Assembly: GCF_003054445.1 (NCBI RefSeq)
Contig: NC_042506.1
Location: 2,778,501-2,842,500 of the forward strand
Direction: 5' to 3'
Length of the DNA stretch: 64,000 bases
DNA from: Pichia kudriavzevii
Taxonomy: Eukaryota > Ascomycota > Pichiomycetes > Pichiales > Pichiaceae
Shown: one piece after another, positions 9,581 to 19,990 of the stretch
Layout: the number at the start of each line of letters is the position of its first letter
Position numbering within the stretch: the stretch's first letter is position 1
Position numbers and translations under genes: made by a program
Notes under the pieces: generated by a model
The model's database searches: none
Told to the model about the DNA's origin: nothing
Seen by the model: only the letters and a program-made list of their open reading frames with translations

Positions 9581-11619
9581 GTCTTTTTTTCGATAAAGAT
9601 TCAAGGGAGAGTCTCTTGTACATTATTACTCTGTTAGTTTCTTATTTTGGTTATATGCCCTATTATTTTATACACTTATGTATTTGTTTATACTAAAAAG
9701 TTTCAAATTCATCAGAATGGTTTACCCAAAGTTTGGATAACAGAAATCTGTGTTTGCCCTCTTCCCCTCCTTGTGAAACCGACTCCACGTATCTTAATCT
9801 CGGACACTTTTTCTCACTGAAGGTTTCAAAGGAAGTTTTGGGACGCCAGTCTTGGAAGCTATGATCAAAAGATTGTTTTATTAATATTCCCATATAACCT
9901 CTACCTTACTCTACCTTGTCTAGATACATGGTTTGCCTTAAAATTAACAAATGGGGTTAACAGAGAATTCTTCTGGTTTATATCAATTTTTGTCATGCAT
10001 GGCCAAGAGCACTTATATGAAGATGGACTAACCTAGCTAATCACTTTTTTATGTGATGGAGCCAGTGATAGTGAAGGAAAGCATGTTTCTATTATGGCGA
10101 TGTAAGAATTAAGATTAGCCACAGAGCTGCACCAGTTCCCGAATAAGCACAAGATAAAAGGCTGGGTGTGAACAAGGGTATTGTGAAAGAATTGAAATCA
10201 AAGGAAAAAACCAAATGATTGATTAGACAGTAGGTGGAAACATTTTGAAGCTGTAACTTCGTTTTCAGACGATTCGGGTTACACAAAGAGGTGGCGGCGA
10301 TTTGCTACTTGAGAATGCCATCTATTATTTCCGAAGATTACCACCCAATCATGAGACACCCAGAGCAAAAGGTAATTAGGCCACTCTGAAGTATATGCAT
10401 ATAGAAAACAGATTGACCCGCAAACAAAATTGCTCGACCATGTTAACCTGTATCTTTCTGTATCTCAACATCATATTATTTGATACGAAAACCACCACCA
10501 GTCTATGGCACATTTAATTGGAGATTCAATCAGATCAGCTTCCTATAGATCCAATTGAAAAGTCAAAAGGACCCACAAATCGGATGCAGATCACTATCTT
10601 CGAATAGAATAAAAAGGCAGCGTGTTTGCTTTGTTTGAGAAAAACAAAGTGTTATTGCTATTTGATATGCTTTTGGGGTGAAATACGATACAAGGTGCAG
10701 TTTTTTTTCAGGAGAAATAGATAGAGCTTGCTCCCCAACAAGAGCGTTCAAACTAAAGGAAAGGAAAGAAAAAAAAAAGAGTATCAGGTTGGAGGCCGTT
10801 AAATTGAGGCTGTAGAAAGAGGAGCTTTATCAAAACACGGTTTTTATTCTCTGAGGAAAATCAACTAAGGAGATTTGAAAAATACCATAAATCTAACCAT
10901 TAAACGATGCACGTCTGGCCTTAACTTGTTTAATGTTAACAAAAATAGCCTGGAATCTAACGTCGAAGATACTCCTTCTACAACTCAACTGAAGAAATCA
11001 TTTTTACAAACTGAACATAAGTATTTTGGATGTAACCAATAGGAAAAAACACACCACTGGAGGGCTACAGTTCACGATATACACTGTTCTTCGTTGACTT
11101 TTATACCAGTCATAATCGCTTAACTGTCTAGTTTTATAAGCCCACAGACACAATCAATTTTATTAAGATAATAAATGCAGCTTTATCCGATAAAATTGAC
11201 AAACCAAAGAGGTTGATATTTGCCCAGGAAGAAGATAAAATAAAGGTGATAAAAAATGCGAAAACAGCACATGAAACACTACTAGAGAAAGGTATCAATT
11301 GTGCAACGTCTCAGGGATACTTTAACAATGAGTGACGAATAATAAATAATATTTTTATCATTAAGGGTAGTGCTAAGTTAAAAGAAGGGTATATTCAGAC
11401 GGAAAAGATAAGCAGATAGGAAGAAACTAAAATCCAATGAAAAATCAGTAAAACATTTTTTGGGTAATGACTTTGAAGGCGGGGGGATGTCATGAGATTT
11501 CTTTAGAGACCGCACCTTTACATCATTTAGTTTCTCGGTTGGACTTGTGTTAAAGCAGCATCGCACTTCAAAAGGCACATTAGAGCAAACTATATTTTAT
11601 CATTCTCTAACTGGATATA
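9581..11619. other. 2-kb intergenic region with possible coding relics
   Basis: This is long for this part of the window. Two neighbouring open stretches without ATG (10869-11042, 57 codons; 11132-11335, 67 codons plus stop) have mixed, protein-like amino acid content and may be remains of a gene, or exons of one I cannot assemble. The rest shows only AT-rich sequence and short shadow frames. Confidence 0.45.
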
Positions 11620-13794
11620 ATGTCTCAGCTGAACATATCAAACATTGTTCAACTTCTTAGAGATGACCTGTCAAAAGTTTCCAGTTTGAGTTTCGAATTG
11701 AGGAGTGATCATTTGCAAAAGGTTTCTAAGCCATTATTAAAAACATTGTTTCAAACATTATCTAAGGATATAAAAATTGAAGATGCTCAGCAGACTTCTC
11801 TTTGTGATTGCCTGATTGAATATATGGGTTATGATCGATACACCGCCGTTGAGGCTACTATGTGCTTATTCAGACTTAGAGATTTATCCGAAAATTTAAC
11901 GAGCAAACTGGGTGATAAAGTTGACGCATTATTAGATTTACAATCTTCTAAGGCTGATAGATACAAAATTGTCAAGATACTCTCTCAATTGTTTACATTT
12001 GATCCTATTCTAGCCTCTGAGATTTTTAACAAAAATGCAGCTTTTGCCAACCTTCTTGCTAATGAAGTTACTTTGTTGAGTAACGAGTTTGAATCACCAT
12101 CATCGGAGACTTGGAAACATTTGAACAATATTTTAATGTTATTCTCAAATGCTTGTGTTGATGAGATTTCGAGGAGTTTAATTGCTTCTATGTATATCAA
12201 CTTACTACTGAAATGCTTAAGATTGGATGAAAACGACAGCCATTTACAAATCAAGTGTTACGCAACCACAATCACCGTTAAAATGTGGAGAATGATTAAA
12301 CCTGACATATTAGCAAACAATTCACAGCTATTATCGCTGGACAGTTTATCTGAAATAAGCTTATCATGCTTGTCTAAAGGTATGGAAACATCTATAGAAT
12401 GTTTATCGCTATTATCAACAAATATTCAAATTAAGAATAAACTAAGGAATGCCAATACTTTAGACACCTTAGTTGAACTCCTGAAAAAAAAGGAGCACAC
12501 AAAGTACGGAATCATATCCCTACTATCATCAATCACTATACCTAATAGAGTCCTCAAAATTAAGCAGCGCTCAGTAATGACATTAAAAGATTCGAATAGT
12601 ATTGATCTGATTGACATTCACACCAATGGAAAGTTAGAAGCTAGTAGACTGAATGACGATATACAAAAAATCAGGTATGTTTGTAAAGAGTTAATTGCAA
12701 AAGGATTTTTCTCCAGTTATTTAGTATCAATATTTAAATCTTTAGAATCGTCCAAAGGCTTAATAGGTGAATGTATTAAATTGATGCATAATGTTGTTTT
12801 TCCTGATATAGATCCTGATGCTGACTCTAGAGATCAGTTAAACGATGATAAAGGATACTATGACTTATACATTAAAGAATTTACCCAGATTATCAGATTA
12901 TTAACCGCTTACTTAATAGGAACATCTCAAAATATGAAATATAGTCATGAAACATTTATAACATTTGCAGATCCTAACATTGAGATTGGCGAATCTGATC
13001 TTGAATCCCGTTCTATTGCTATCAAGGCTTTAACAAGTCCTGAAATTAGTGGCAATGTAAATGGGATCTATGGTGGGCATGATTTGGAATTTTCTTTATC
13101 TCCTGTTCCTTTTATTATTGAAATATTGATTCAACACGATATCGATATAGGTATGTCTAATGGCAAGAAAGCGACTCCTTTTAGTACATTGAAAAAGCAA
13201 GTTTTTTCATCATTTGATGTATATTATGCTTTTATTGCGTTAGCTGCTATTGCTTCAATTGGGCACGAACAGATCAAACAAACAATCTTTACTTTAGGAT
13301 TTGATTCAATCATGAATACGCTGCACACAAATGAAGAGAAACTGCAGTTTGCTTCGTTACAATTGTTGAATGAAATATGTGATTTACCTTTATGCGTTGC
13401 CAAGTTTTTTAACTGGAATACCGAAACAGACGAATATTATCAAAATTTCAAGGTTCTTACATATTTAATACAATCTACGAATTATGAATCGCAATGCCTT
13501 GCATTGCAAATTTTCTATGCTACATCAAGGTTTGAAATAGTGTCCGAAAAACTTGCAAACAATGAATTGTTCTGCAAAGTACTAAATAGTTTATTCCACA
13601 ACCAAAACAGTGACGACGCATTAACCTATTATGCATTATTAGTATTGAGCAACATCCTGCCTTTAAATAAAAAGCTATCTGATAATAAATTGTCAATATT
13701 TAATGAATCTAAGTCGGCTATTTTGAGCCATATTAATAGTGAAAACGAACAAATTCAAGAAATCACAAACATCATGGCACATTATTTAAGTTGA
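11620..13794 (+). CDS. SHE4: Armadillo-repeat protein, probable She4/UNC-45 myosin chaperone
   Basis: A 724-aa, largely helical protein with repeated leucine-rich helix pairs throughout, consistent with ARM repeats. Size and general pattern (central stretch ending LTSPEISGNVNGIYGG, then C-terminal ARM-like blocks such as DVYYAFIALAAIAS and FASLQLLNEICDL) best fit the fungal UCS-domain family (She4 in Saccharomyces, about 790 aa), a cytosolic chaperone for myosin motor heads needed for actin organisation, endocytosis and mRNA localisation. The assignment rests on fold-like pattern and length, not on a diagnostic motif, so another ARM-repeat protein is possible. Its stop codon overlaps the DBR1 stop by 9 bp in convergent orientation. 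Confidence 0.6.
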   Translation: MSQLNISNIVQLLRDDLSKVSSLSFELRSDHLQKVSKPLLKTLFQTLSKDIKIEDAQQTSLCDCLIEYMGYDRYTAVEATMCLFRLRDLSENLTSKLGDKVDALLDLQSSKADRYKIVKILSQLFTFDPILASEIFNKNAAFANLLANEVTLLSNEFESPSSETWKHLNNILMLFSNACVDEISRSLIASMYINLLLKCLRLDENDSHLQIKCYATTITVKMWRMIKPDILANNSQLLSLDSLSEISLSCLSKGMETSIECLSLLSTNIQIKNKLRNANTLDTLVELLKKKEHTKYGIISLLSSITIPNRVLKIKQRSVMTLKDSNSIDLIDIHTNGKLEASRLNDDIQKIRYVCKELIAKGFFSSYLVSIFKSLESSKGLIGECIKLMHNVVFPDIDPDADSRDQLNDDKGYYDLYIKEFTQIIRLLTAYLIGTSQNMKYSHETFITFADPNIEIGESDLESRSIAIKALTSPEISGNVNGIYGGHDLEFSLSPVPFIIEILIQHDIDIGMSNGKKATPFSTLKKQVFSSFDVYYAFIALAAIASIGHEQIKQTIFTLGFDSIMNTLHTNEEKLQFASLQLLNEICDLPLCVAKFFNWNTETDEYYQNFKVLTYLIQSTNYESQCLALQIFYATSRFEIVSEKLANNELFCKVLNSLFHNQNSDDALTYYALLVLSNILPLNKKLSDNKLSIFNESKSAILSHINSENEQIQEITNIMAHYLS

Positions 13795-15225
13795 ATCATG
13801 GGGCAAAAAGTTTATTTTAAATTTCTCTGTTTGAGGATTTCTATACTCTTTATAATGCTTTTCATTCGGTTTAGCCGTTTGTACAAATGAATTCATGCCT
13901 ATATTAAACATTCGGTCGTACTCTTCGTTGCTCATCAATTCAAATGATCTTAAGTAATTTTTTTTTGCATATATCAACTCCTCATAAAGATTTAAAGGTG
14001 GATATAATATTTCCTCTACTGTTAACATATTCAGCTTCTCCTTGCAGCTTTCTATTACTTTAAACGACGAAATATATTCAGTATCATAGTAGAAAGGTTT
14101 CATTTCATCTTTATTTGAAGCGTGATTAATATCACTCAATGGAATGTCTATCACTTCCATGTATTTTCGTCTAGGCAGGCACTTGTCAAGAGCAAGAAAG
14201 TGCGTTGGTTTCAACAATTTAGGTTCTTGTCTTTTCTCCTTCTTCTTCTCTGTATAATCATCCTTCACTTCCAATATAATCTCATCTTCATTTATTTGGT
14301 TTTCTTCTTCATCATCCATGTCCAAAAGGATCTCACCATCATCCATTTTATTCGAAAGTTTCTCCGTTTTTGTTGACCTGACTTCTACGGTTGGATTTGA
14401 ACTTGTCTTTAAATCAGTTTCACAACTTGGTTTCACATCATCAAACTTGACTCGCTTAGCAATATCAGCTTTTGTTTCCAAATCTACATCGCGTCGTTTC
14501 TTTGGCACGGCAGTACCAACATTCCAGTCTACAAATGCTGAAAATTTTGTATGTAAATGGGCACTGAACCAGTAGTTTGGTCTTAGTGTACTAAGCAAGC
14601 TCATGGTAAAAGGAGAGCCAAGATCACGCTTCTGAATATCTTGCTTGAAAAATGGTTTCAGCTTCAACAATTGACGGACATCACCGTAGTTATATATTCC
14701 CTCCGGCCAATCGTGCGTTAGCATTATCATATTGTTTGCTTCCCCTAGTAGCTTCAGTTTAAAATAATCATCTTTCCTATAATGGTAAATAGATCGCAGA
14801 GAAGAAGGATTTAATGGGAAACTGTACTTTTCCTGACTTAACTTCATAAAATTATTTTTATGGTAGACGCCTGATAATCCTCCTATCCTTAACCCCTTAT
14901 ACCACACAACTGAAGATCTCCCCATGTAGTAAATTCTAGGAGCAACAAATCCTCCATATTTCAACTCTTCCAGGTAACTTGAAGATTCATGATTACCTCC
15001 AATAAAAATTGTAAATACCGGGGCTTTTTTTTTCCCCATATAGTAATCTTGAAAGTCTCCCATCATTTTATACTTTTCAGGAACAGACATTGATTGCAAG
15101 TCTGCATCATTTCTAACACTTTGAAAGTCACCACATATGATAAGTAATTCTACCTCCTTATTCTCGATGCTTTTGTAAATGTTATCCAAACATCCATGGC
15201 AGCAGCCTTCAATTGCTACTTTCAT
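13786..15225 (-). CDS. DBR1: RNA lariat debranching enzyme
   Basis: A 479-aa protein that hydrolyses the 2'-5' branch phosphodiester of excised intron lariats in the nucleus. It is a metallophosphoesterase with all family motifs in order: GCCHG at the N-terminus (start MKVAIEGCCHG), CGDFQSVRN, GGNHESSSY, the Dbr1-typical YYMGRSSVV and RIGGLSGVYHKNNF, THDWP, and SAHLHTKF. The C-terminal half (from about residue 250) holds an acidic low-complexity linker and the conserved fungal tail LALDKCLPRRKYMEVIDI. The start at 15225 places the catalytic motif at residue 7, as in homologues; the 18 codons upstream are leader. Divergent with PUF6, convergent with and overlapping the SHE4-like gene. Slightly longer than the Saccharomyces enzyme (405 aa) because of the linker. 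Confidence 0.96.
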   Translation of the reverse strand: MKVAIEGCCHGCLDNIYKSIENKEVELLIICGDFQSVRNDADLQSMSVPEKYKMMGDFQDYYMGKKKAPVFTIFIGGNHESSSYLEELKYGGFVAPRIYYMGRSSVVWYKGLRIGGLSGVYHKNNFMKLSQEKYSFPLNPSSLRSIYHYRKDDYFKLKLLGEANNMIMLTHDWPEGIYNYGDVRQLLKLKPFFKQDIQKRDLGSPFTMSLLSTLRPNYWFSAHLHTKFSAFVDWNVGTAVPKKRRDVDLETKADIAKRVKFDDVKPSCETDLKTSSNPTVEVRSTKTEKLSNKMDDGEILLDMDDEEENQINEDEIILEVKDDYTEKKKEKRQEPKLLKPTHFLALDKCLPRRKYMEVIDIPLSDINHASNKDEMKPFYYDTEYISSFKVIESCKEKLNMLTVEEILYPPLNLYEELIYAKKNYLRSFELMSNEEYDRMFNIGMNSFVQTAKPNEKHYKEYRNPQTEKFKINFLPHDST

Positions 15226-15363
15226 GATTAAGTTGCGGTATAAAATTTTGCTTTCTTGCGTGTAGTTACAATGGAACAATAGCTTATCAATGCCAGAGTT
15301 ATCTTTCTCTTCATATGAAAGGTATTTTGAATCCTCACAACTGAATTTTTTTTTTTCAATTCA

Positions 15364-15375
15364 TGAAATTTTTTT
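15364..15375 (+). promoter_or_regulatory. RRPE-like element before PUF6
   Basis: TGAAATTTTTTT lies 83-94 bp upstream of the PUF6 ATG. It resembles the ribosomal RNA processing element (TGAAAAWTTTT) found upstream of yeast ribosome-biogenesis genes. AT-rich matches occur by chance, so this is suggestive only. Confidence 0.4.
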
Positions 15376-15457
15376 CTCTAAATTTTTTTCACTAGTTTCA
15401 TCTTCTGATTTTTCTGGTAGAACAAAGTTATCAACAGCAATTACTCAAACACCTAAC

Positions 15458-17404
15458 ATGTCTATTCAAAAAAAGGGAAATAAAAGATCTGCTGAAATAG
15501 TCGCTTCAAAACCGAACAAGAAGAGCAAGAATGTGGAGCCGGCTTCTGAATCAAATTCTGAAACTGAAGAATCAGCATCAAATAGTTCAGAATCATCAGA
15601 TACGGAAGACGAAGATGAATTAGATAAAATGGACGATTCTGAAGAAGAAGAGGAAGAAGAAGAAGAAAGTGATGATGAAGACAACGGAGAGTCTAAGGAC
15701 AACTTTGATCCTAATAAGAAAACTTCTAAGGAACAGCACGAGGAACAAAGAAAATTGCTGAAGGAAAGAAAGACTAAAAGAAAATCTGGAGTTGAAGTTG
15801 AAAGAATCAAGAAATTGTGGGAGAAACTAAGAGCTAAGAACCCACCAATGCCAAAGGAAGTAAGAGATAAACTATGTGATGAAGTATGGAGTCTTTGTGA
15901 AGGTGTTTTGGGTGATCTAGTTTTGAAGCACGATGCATCCAGAGTTGTTCAAACATTAGTCAAATATTCTTCAAAAGAAAGGAGGGACAAAATTAGTAAG
16001 GAACTAAAGCCATATTACTATAAATTAGCAACATCTGCATATGGTAAGTTCCTATTAATTAAGCTTCTTCATTATGGTTCGAAGGAGTCTAGGGGTTTGG
16101 TCATTAAAGAACTTCATGGTAAATTAAGAAAACTAATGCGACACAGAGAAGGTGCTTATGTTGTCGAAGATTTGTTTGTTTTATACGCAACAACAAAACA
16201 AAGAAATCTAATGATAAGGGAATTCTGGGGTTCTCAGTATGCATACTTTCCTAATGAAAATGACACGAGAAATGTCATTGAGGTATGTGCAGAATCAGCG
16301 GAAAAGAAGAAATTAATTGCTGGTAATTTATTTGGTACTATTAAAGCTTCTGTTGAAAAAGGCTCTATTGGCTTCCAAATTTTACATGCTGCTATGAGAG
16401 AATATGTACAGATTTTTGAAGGTCAAGAAGTCAGGGATTTTATTGAACTGGTCACTGAGCAATTTGCTGAACTAGTGCACACTCCTGAAGGTTGTGAGGT
16501 TGCATGTACTGTCCTAGCAAAAGCCACTGCTAAAGAAAGAAAGAGTTTACTGAAGAGTTTAAAGCCGCATTCTGAAGCATTAGCTAATAATGAACATGGC
16601 CAAATGGTTTTACAACTCATTTTTATGACAGTTGATGATACTGTTTTAATCCAAAAGACCTTTTTAAATGAATATGAAGAGTATATGGCAAATGTTATCA
16701 CTGGTAAAATTTCAAGAAGGCCATTTATCTACCTTTTAAATGGGTTAGATAAGTCGTACTTCTCACCAGCAGTGTTGAACGATTTTGCCAAATACATGGA
16801 AATGTCAAAAGAAACCTCCAAAAAGCCAGAGGATGAAAGGAGAAGTCAAATTCTAAAGTTTTTCTTGCCATGCTTTTACAAAACTTTCTTGGATTCACCA
16901 TATGATATCTTGAAAGAGAATGTTGGAGCTCAATTTGTCCAAGAACTTCTCTTAAACAACCAATTTCCGGATATTAGTGGTGAATTAAGAACCAAGTCTA
17001 TTGACACAATTATTGATTGTGTTCGTGGTGATTTGACCAGCGAAGAGCATTTAATCAACAGAGCATACACGCCAAGATTGTTGAAATTTCTCATTCAAGG
17101 TGGTAAATGGAACCGAGACACCAAACAGGTCGACGAAGTCGAGGGGATTGAATTGGGTCTCCCATTTGCACTGAAATTTGTTGATGAGCTTTTCGATAAC
17201 GGTAAGGATGCAGATGCTTTGATAAACTGGATTTCTCATAAAGAAAGTAGTTTTGTTCTTGTTGCTCTACATGATAAGTTCAAATTCTCAAAGGAGAAGT
17301 TTGCTGCTGAATTTATAAAAGCACTAAAGAAACAAAACAAAACTATTAAAAAACAGGGAGAGGACAATAAAGGTGCTCAGTTGCTCCTCAAGGTTCTCAA
17401 TTAA
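15458..17404 (+). CDS. PUF6: Pumilio-family protein Puf6
   Basis: A 648-aa nucleolar Puf-family RNA-binding protein involved in 60S ribosomal subunit maturation and, in Saccharomyces, ASH1 mRNA repression. An N-terminal lysine-rich segment (KKGNKRSAEIV) is followed by an acidic serine-rich tract (residues about 30-75), the basic RKSGVEVERIKKLWEKLR segment, and a Puf6/CPL-type array of helical repeats starting with VLGDLVLKHDASRVVQTLVKYSS and continuing through KLMRHREGAYVVEDLF and HTPEGCEVACTVLAKA. I chose the ATG at 15458 (MSIQKKGNK) over the upstream in-frame ATG at 15290, because the intervening 56 codons are phenylalanine/serine-rich leader sequence. Length is close to Saccharomyces Puf6 (656 aa). 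Confidence 0.95.
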   Translation: MSIQKKGNKRSAEIVASKPNKKSKNVEPASESNSETEESASNSSESSDTEDEDELDKMDDSEEEEEEEEESDDEDNGESKDNFDPNKKTSKEQHEEQRKLLKERKTKRKSGVEVERIKKLWEKLRAKNPPMPKEVRDKLCDEVWSLCEGVLGDLVLKHDASRVVQTLVKYSSKERRDKISKELKPYYYKLATSAYGKFLLIKLLHYGSKESRGLVIKELHGKLRKLMRHREGAYVVEDLFVLYATTKQRNLMIREFWGSQYAYFPNENDTRNVIEVCAESAEKKKLIAGNLFGTIKASVEKGSIGFQILHAAMREYVQIFEGQEVRDFIELVTEQFAELVHTPEGCEVACTVLAKATAKERKSLLKSLKPHSEALANNEHGQMVLQLIFMTVDDTVLIQKTFLNEYEEYMANVITGKISRRPFIYLLNGLDKSYFSPAVLNDFAKYMEMSKETSKKPEDERRSQILKFFLPCFYKTFLDSPYDILKENVGAQFVQELLLNNQFPDISGELRTKSIDTIIDCVRGDLTSEEHLINRAYTPRLLKFLIQGGKWNRDTKQVDEVEGIELGLPFALKFVDELFDNGKDADALINWISHKESSFVLVALHDKFKFSKEKFAAEFIKALKKQNKTIKKQGEDNKGAQLLLKVLN

Positions 17405-17494
17405 AGGTATAGTTTTCACCGTACGTATATTCGTATAGGCATGTATAAATAAAGTAGATTAAAGCAGCTACATAAATTTAAAAACTGAGAAATC

Positions 17495-17503
17495 AACGCC
17501 ACC
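17495..17503 (-). promoter_or_regulatory. PACE-like (Rpn4-type) site upstream of RPT1
   Basis: The minus strand reads GGTGGCGTT, matching the GGTGGC core of the proteasome-associated control element (consensus GGTGGCAAA) but differing in the last positions. It lies about 130 bp upstream of the RPT1 ATG at 17633, a typical distance. The perfect element at RPT2 in the same window supports the reading. Confidence 0.5.
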
Positions 17504-17632
17504 GTGCACCAGCGAATTAACCAAGACTTGATCCTCATGAATTTTATAAGGGCAAATATACTAGTACAGATTACCTTTATCTTTGCAATCATCATTTAAG
17601 AAGAGCTACTCAGACAATTGAGAGAGTACAAG

Positions 17633-18961
17633 ATGGCAAAAGAGGATTGGGAAAAATATAAAAAACCTGTAGAGGAAGATAATGAGAAGTCAGTAGAGAT
17701 TAAGCCTCTAAGTGAAGATGATATTCAAGTCTTAAAGACTTATAGTTCTGCTCCTTACAGTACATCTATCAAGAGTATAGAAAAGGACTTAAAAGACTTG
17801 GAGGCAAGAATCAAGGAGAAAATGGGTGTGGAAGAGAGTGATACCGGATTGGCCAATCCTAATCTTTGGGATGTGGCAGCAGACCGTAAAAGAATGCATG
17901 ATGAACAGCCACTACAGGTTGCAAGGTGTACGAAGATCATCAAATCAGATGAAGCGGAAGAGGCGGATGAGGTAGATGAAAAAGCACAATATGTTATTAA
18001 CATCAAACAAATAGCAAAGTTTGTTGTTGGGTTGGGTGAACGTGTCTCTCCAACCGATATAGAAGAAGGCATGAGGGTTGGTGTTGATAGAAGCAAGTAC
18101 GAGATCCAGTTACCACTACCACCTAGAATTGATCCAAGTGTCACGATGATGACTGTCGAAGAAAAACCTGATGTTACATACAGTGATGTTGGTGGCTGTA
18201 AGGAGCAGATTGAAAAATTAAGAGAAGTTGTGGAATTGCCCTTACTATCACCTGAGAGGTTTGTGAAATTAGGTATCGATCCACCAAAGGGAATCCTATT
18301 ATACGGACCACCAGGTACTGGTAAGACTTTATGCGCTAGGGCTGTTGCAAACAGGACGGATGCAACATTTATTAGAGTCATTGGTTCTGAGTTAGTTCAA
18401 AAATATGTTGGTGAGGGTGCAAGAATGGTAAGAGAGTTATTTGAAATGGCAAGGACGAAGAAAGCATGTATTATTTTCTTTGACGAGGTTGATGCAATTG
18501 GTGGTGCCAGATTTGACGATGGTGCAGGAGGTGATAACGAAGTCCAAAGAACAATGTTGGAGCTAATTACACAATTAGATGGTTTTGACCCTAGGGGTAA
18601 TATCAAAGTTATGTTTGCAACCAACAGACCAAATACTTTGGATCCTGCTTTGCTAAGACCTGGTAGAATAGATAGAAAAGTGGAGTTTTCCTTGCCTGAT
18701 TTAGAAGGAAGGGCTAATATTTTCAAGATTCATGCTAAGTCTATGTCATGTGAGAGGGATATCAGGTGGGAACTAATTTCAAGAATGTGCCCAAATGCAA
18801 CAGGTGCAGAACTAAGATCTGTTTGTACTGAAGCGGGCATGTTTGCAATCAGAGCTAGACGGAAAGTTGCCACAGAGAAAGACTTTCTAAATGCTGTTGA
18901 GAAGGTGATCAAGGGTAATATGAAATTCAGTTCAACTAGTAGGTATATGCAATATAATTAG
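17633..18961 (+). CDS. RPT1: 26S proteasome base ATPase Rpt1
   Basis: A 442-aa AAA ATPase of the 19S regulatory particle base, which unfolds ubiquitylated substrates and feeds them into the 20S core. The N-terminus ([15 protein letters not shown]) and the segment [13 protein letters not shown] are Rpt1-specific. Walker A GPPGTGKT (about residue 224), Walker [12 protein letters not shown], and the second-region-of-homology arginines (RPGRIDRK) are intact. The C-terminus [10 protein letters not shown] is the same as in Saccharomyces Rpt1 (Cim5). Translation starts at the ATG at 17633; the five in-frame codons before it begin with TTG. A PACE-like site lies upstream. The other base ATPase, RPT2, is 5 kb away. 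Confidence 0.97.
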   Translation: MAKEDWEKYKKPVEEDNEKSVEIKPLSEDDIQVLKTYSSAPYSTSIKSIEKDLKDLEARIKEKMGVEESDTGLANPNLWDVAADRKRMHDEQPLQVARCTKIIKSDEAEEADEVDEKAQYVINIKQIAKFVVGLGERVSPTDIEEGMRVGVDRSKYEIQLPLPPRIDPSVTMMTVEEKPDVTYSDVGGCKEQIEKLREVVELPLLSPERFVKLGIDPPKGILLYGPPGTGKTLCARAVANRTDATFIRVIGSELVQKYVGEGARMVRELFEMARTKKACIIFFDEVDAIGGARFDDGAGGDNEVQRTMLELITQLDGFDPRGNIKVMFATNRPNTLDPALLRPGRIDRKVEFSLPDLEGRANIFKIHAKSMSCERDIRWELISRMCPNATGAELRSVCTEAGMFAIRARRKVATEKDFLNAVEKVIKGNMKFSSTSRYMQYN

Positions 18962-19041
18962 GAGGGCTAATTTAACATTTGTATACAGAGATATTCTATA
19001 AAGTATGTACTAAAGGTAATAATAATCTTTAAGCATGACAC

Positions 19042-19644
19042 TCATTCCCACCAACTACAACAACCCATGCCATCCGTTTGACATGATGCTATAATAGCAT
19101 ATGGTGGGGTCTGCTCCTTATCATTACCATTTTGGTTTTGCGAGGCTGCTTGCGATGTTGGGCCTTTTGGTTTAACATTAGTAAATATTTCTTCTTCGAT
19201 TCTAAAGTTGATTTTTTCATTGACGTCCAAATAAAGAGTATTTTCATCATCCATTTTCCAGATCCATGCATTTTCATCTGGTGAGTAAAAACTATTTTCA
19301 AACATCAGCGCCTTAGGAACAAAAATATCATTGAAGAATCCAATGTTTACCTTGATTCCTTCACTCGTACATTTTTCGATCCAACCTGTCAACACTTCAC
19401 CCACAAATGGTTTGAAGATGACCAGCCTACACGTCACAGTAACGTACATTGCACCATCGCCGGGTCTAAAAAGACCCGTATCGAATTCAACTAGATCATA
19501 AACAGATATAACAAGTCCTAGTTTAGGTATAATTTTATTTGCATGTTTGACATTAAGCTCTTGTTTCACTGCTACTTCTCTTGAAAGATTAAACAAATGT
19601 GGCGGAATTCGTATCAAATCCGTTATTGTAGAAAGTTGAAACAT
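19042..19644 (-). CDS. RPC25: RNA polymerase III subunit Rpc25
   Basis: A 200-aa Rpb7-like subunit of RNA polymerase III, partner of Rpc17 in the stalk needed for initiation of tRNA and 5S rRNA transcription. The N-terminal domain carries IRIPPHLFNLSR, HANKIIPKLGLVISVYDL and PGDGAMYVTVTCRLVIFKPF; the C-terminal OB-fold includes GWIEKCTSEGIKVN, DDIFVPKALMFE-type residues, SPDENAWIW and the ending SCQTDGMGCCSWWE, the last matching Saccharomyces Rpc25 almost residue for residue. Length is slightly below the 212 aa of that protein. Convergent with RPT1, with 80 bp between stop codons. Confidence 0.96.
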   Translation of the reverse strand: MFQLSTITDLIRIPPHLFNLSREVAVKQELNVKHANKIIPKLGLVISVYDLVEFDTGLFRPGDGAMYVTVTCRLVIFKPFVGEVLTGWIEKCTSEGIKVNIGFFNDIFVPKALMFENSFYSPDENAWIWKMDDENTLYLDVNEKINFRIEEEIFTNVKPKGPTSQAASQNQNGNDKEQTPPYAIIASCQTDGMGCCSWWE

Positions 19645-19990
19645 CGGAACGTGATTTAATTTATATTATCTCTTCTGAACTGGTATTGCAAGATGGTTAT
19701 AATTATTTAGGTGATTCAAATTTATCATAAATATTCCGGCTTAATTTTTTCTTTTTTTTTCATTCTGATGCTCGAAAAGAGTATTATCGCTAACCTTGCC
19801 GTAATCATGGCTTTTCGCGTTTGAATATGTTATGCAAGCTTTTAATGTTTCAAAGAGTTCATAAAAAGTGGTTGTATATACTATGTATACTATATATCGT
19901 ATTTTATAGAAGAATAATAAAAACAGAGTTTGGAGGGAGGTTAACGGTGGGATATAAAATTATCAAAATGCGTGAAAAAAAAAAACAAGC
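19645..19990. other. RPC25 promoter and SDH1 3' flank
   Basis: About 346 bp of AT-rich spacer between two leftward genes, with T runs near 19745-19760 and AT-alternating sequence near 19880-19900. No gene or specific site recognised. Confidence 0.5.

Noticed and set aside
14122-14575. Plus-strand frames of 84-85 aa inside DBR1
   Set aside because: Antisense shadows of DBR1 acidic and serine-rich codons.
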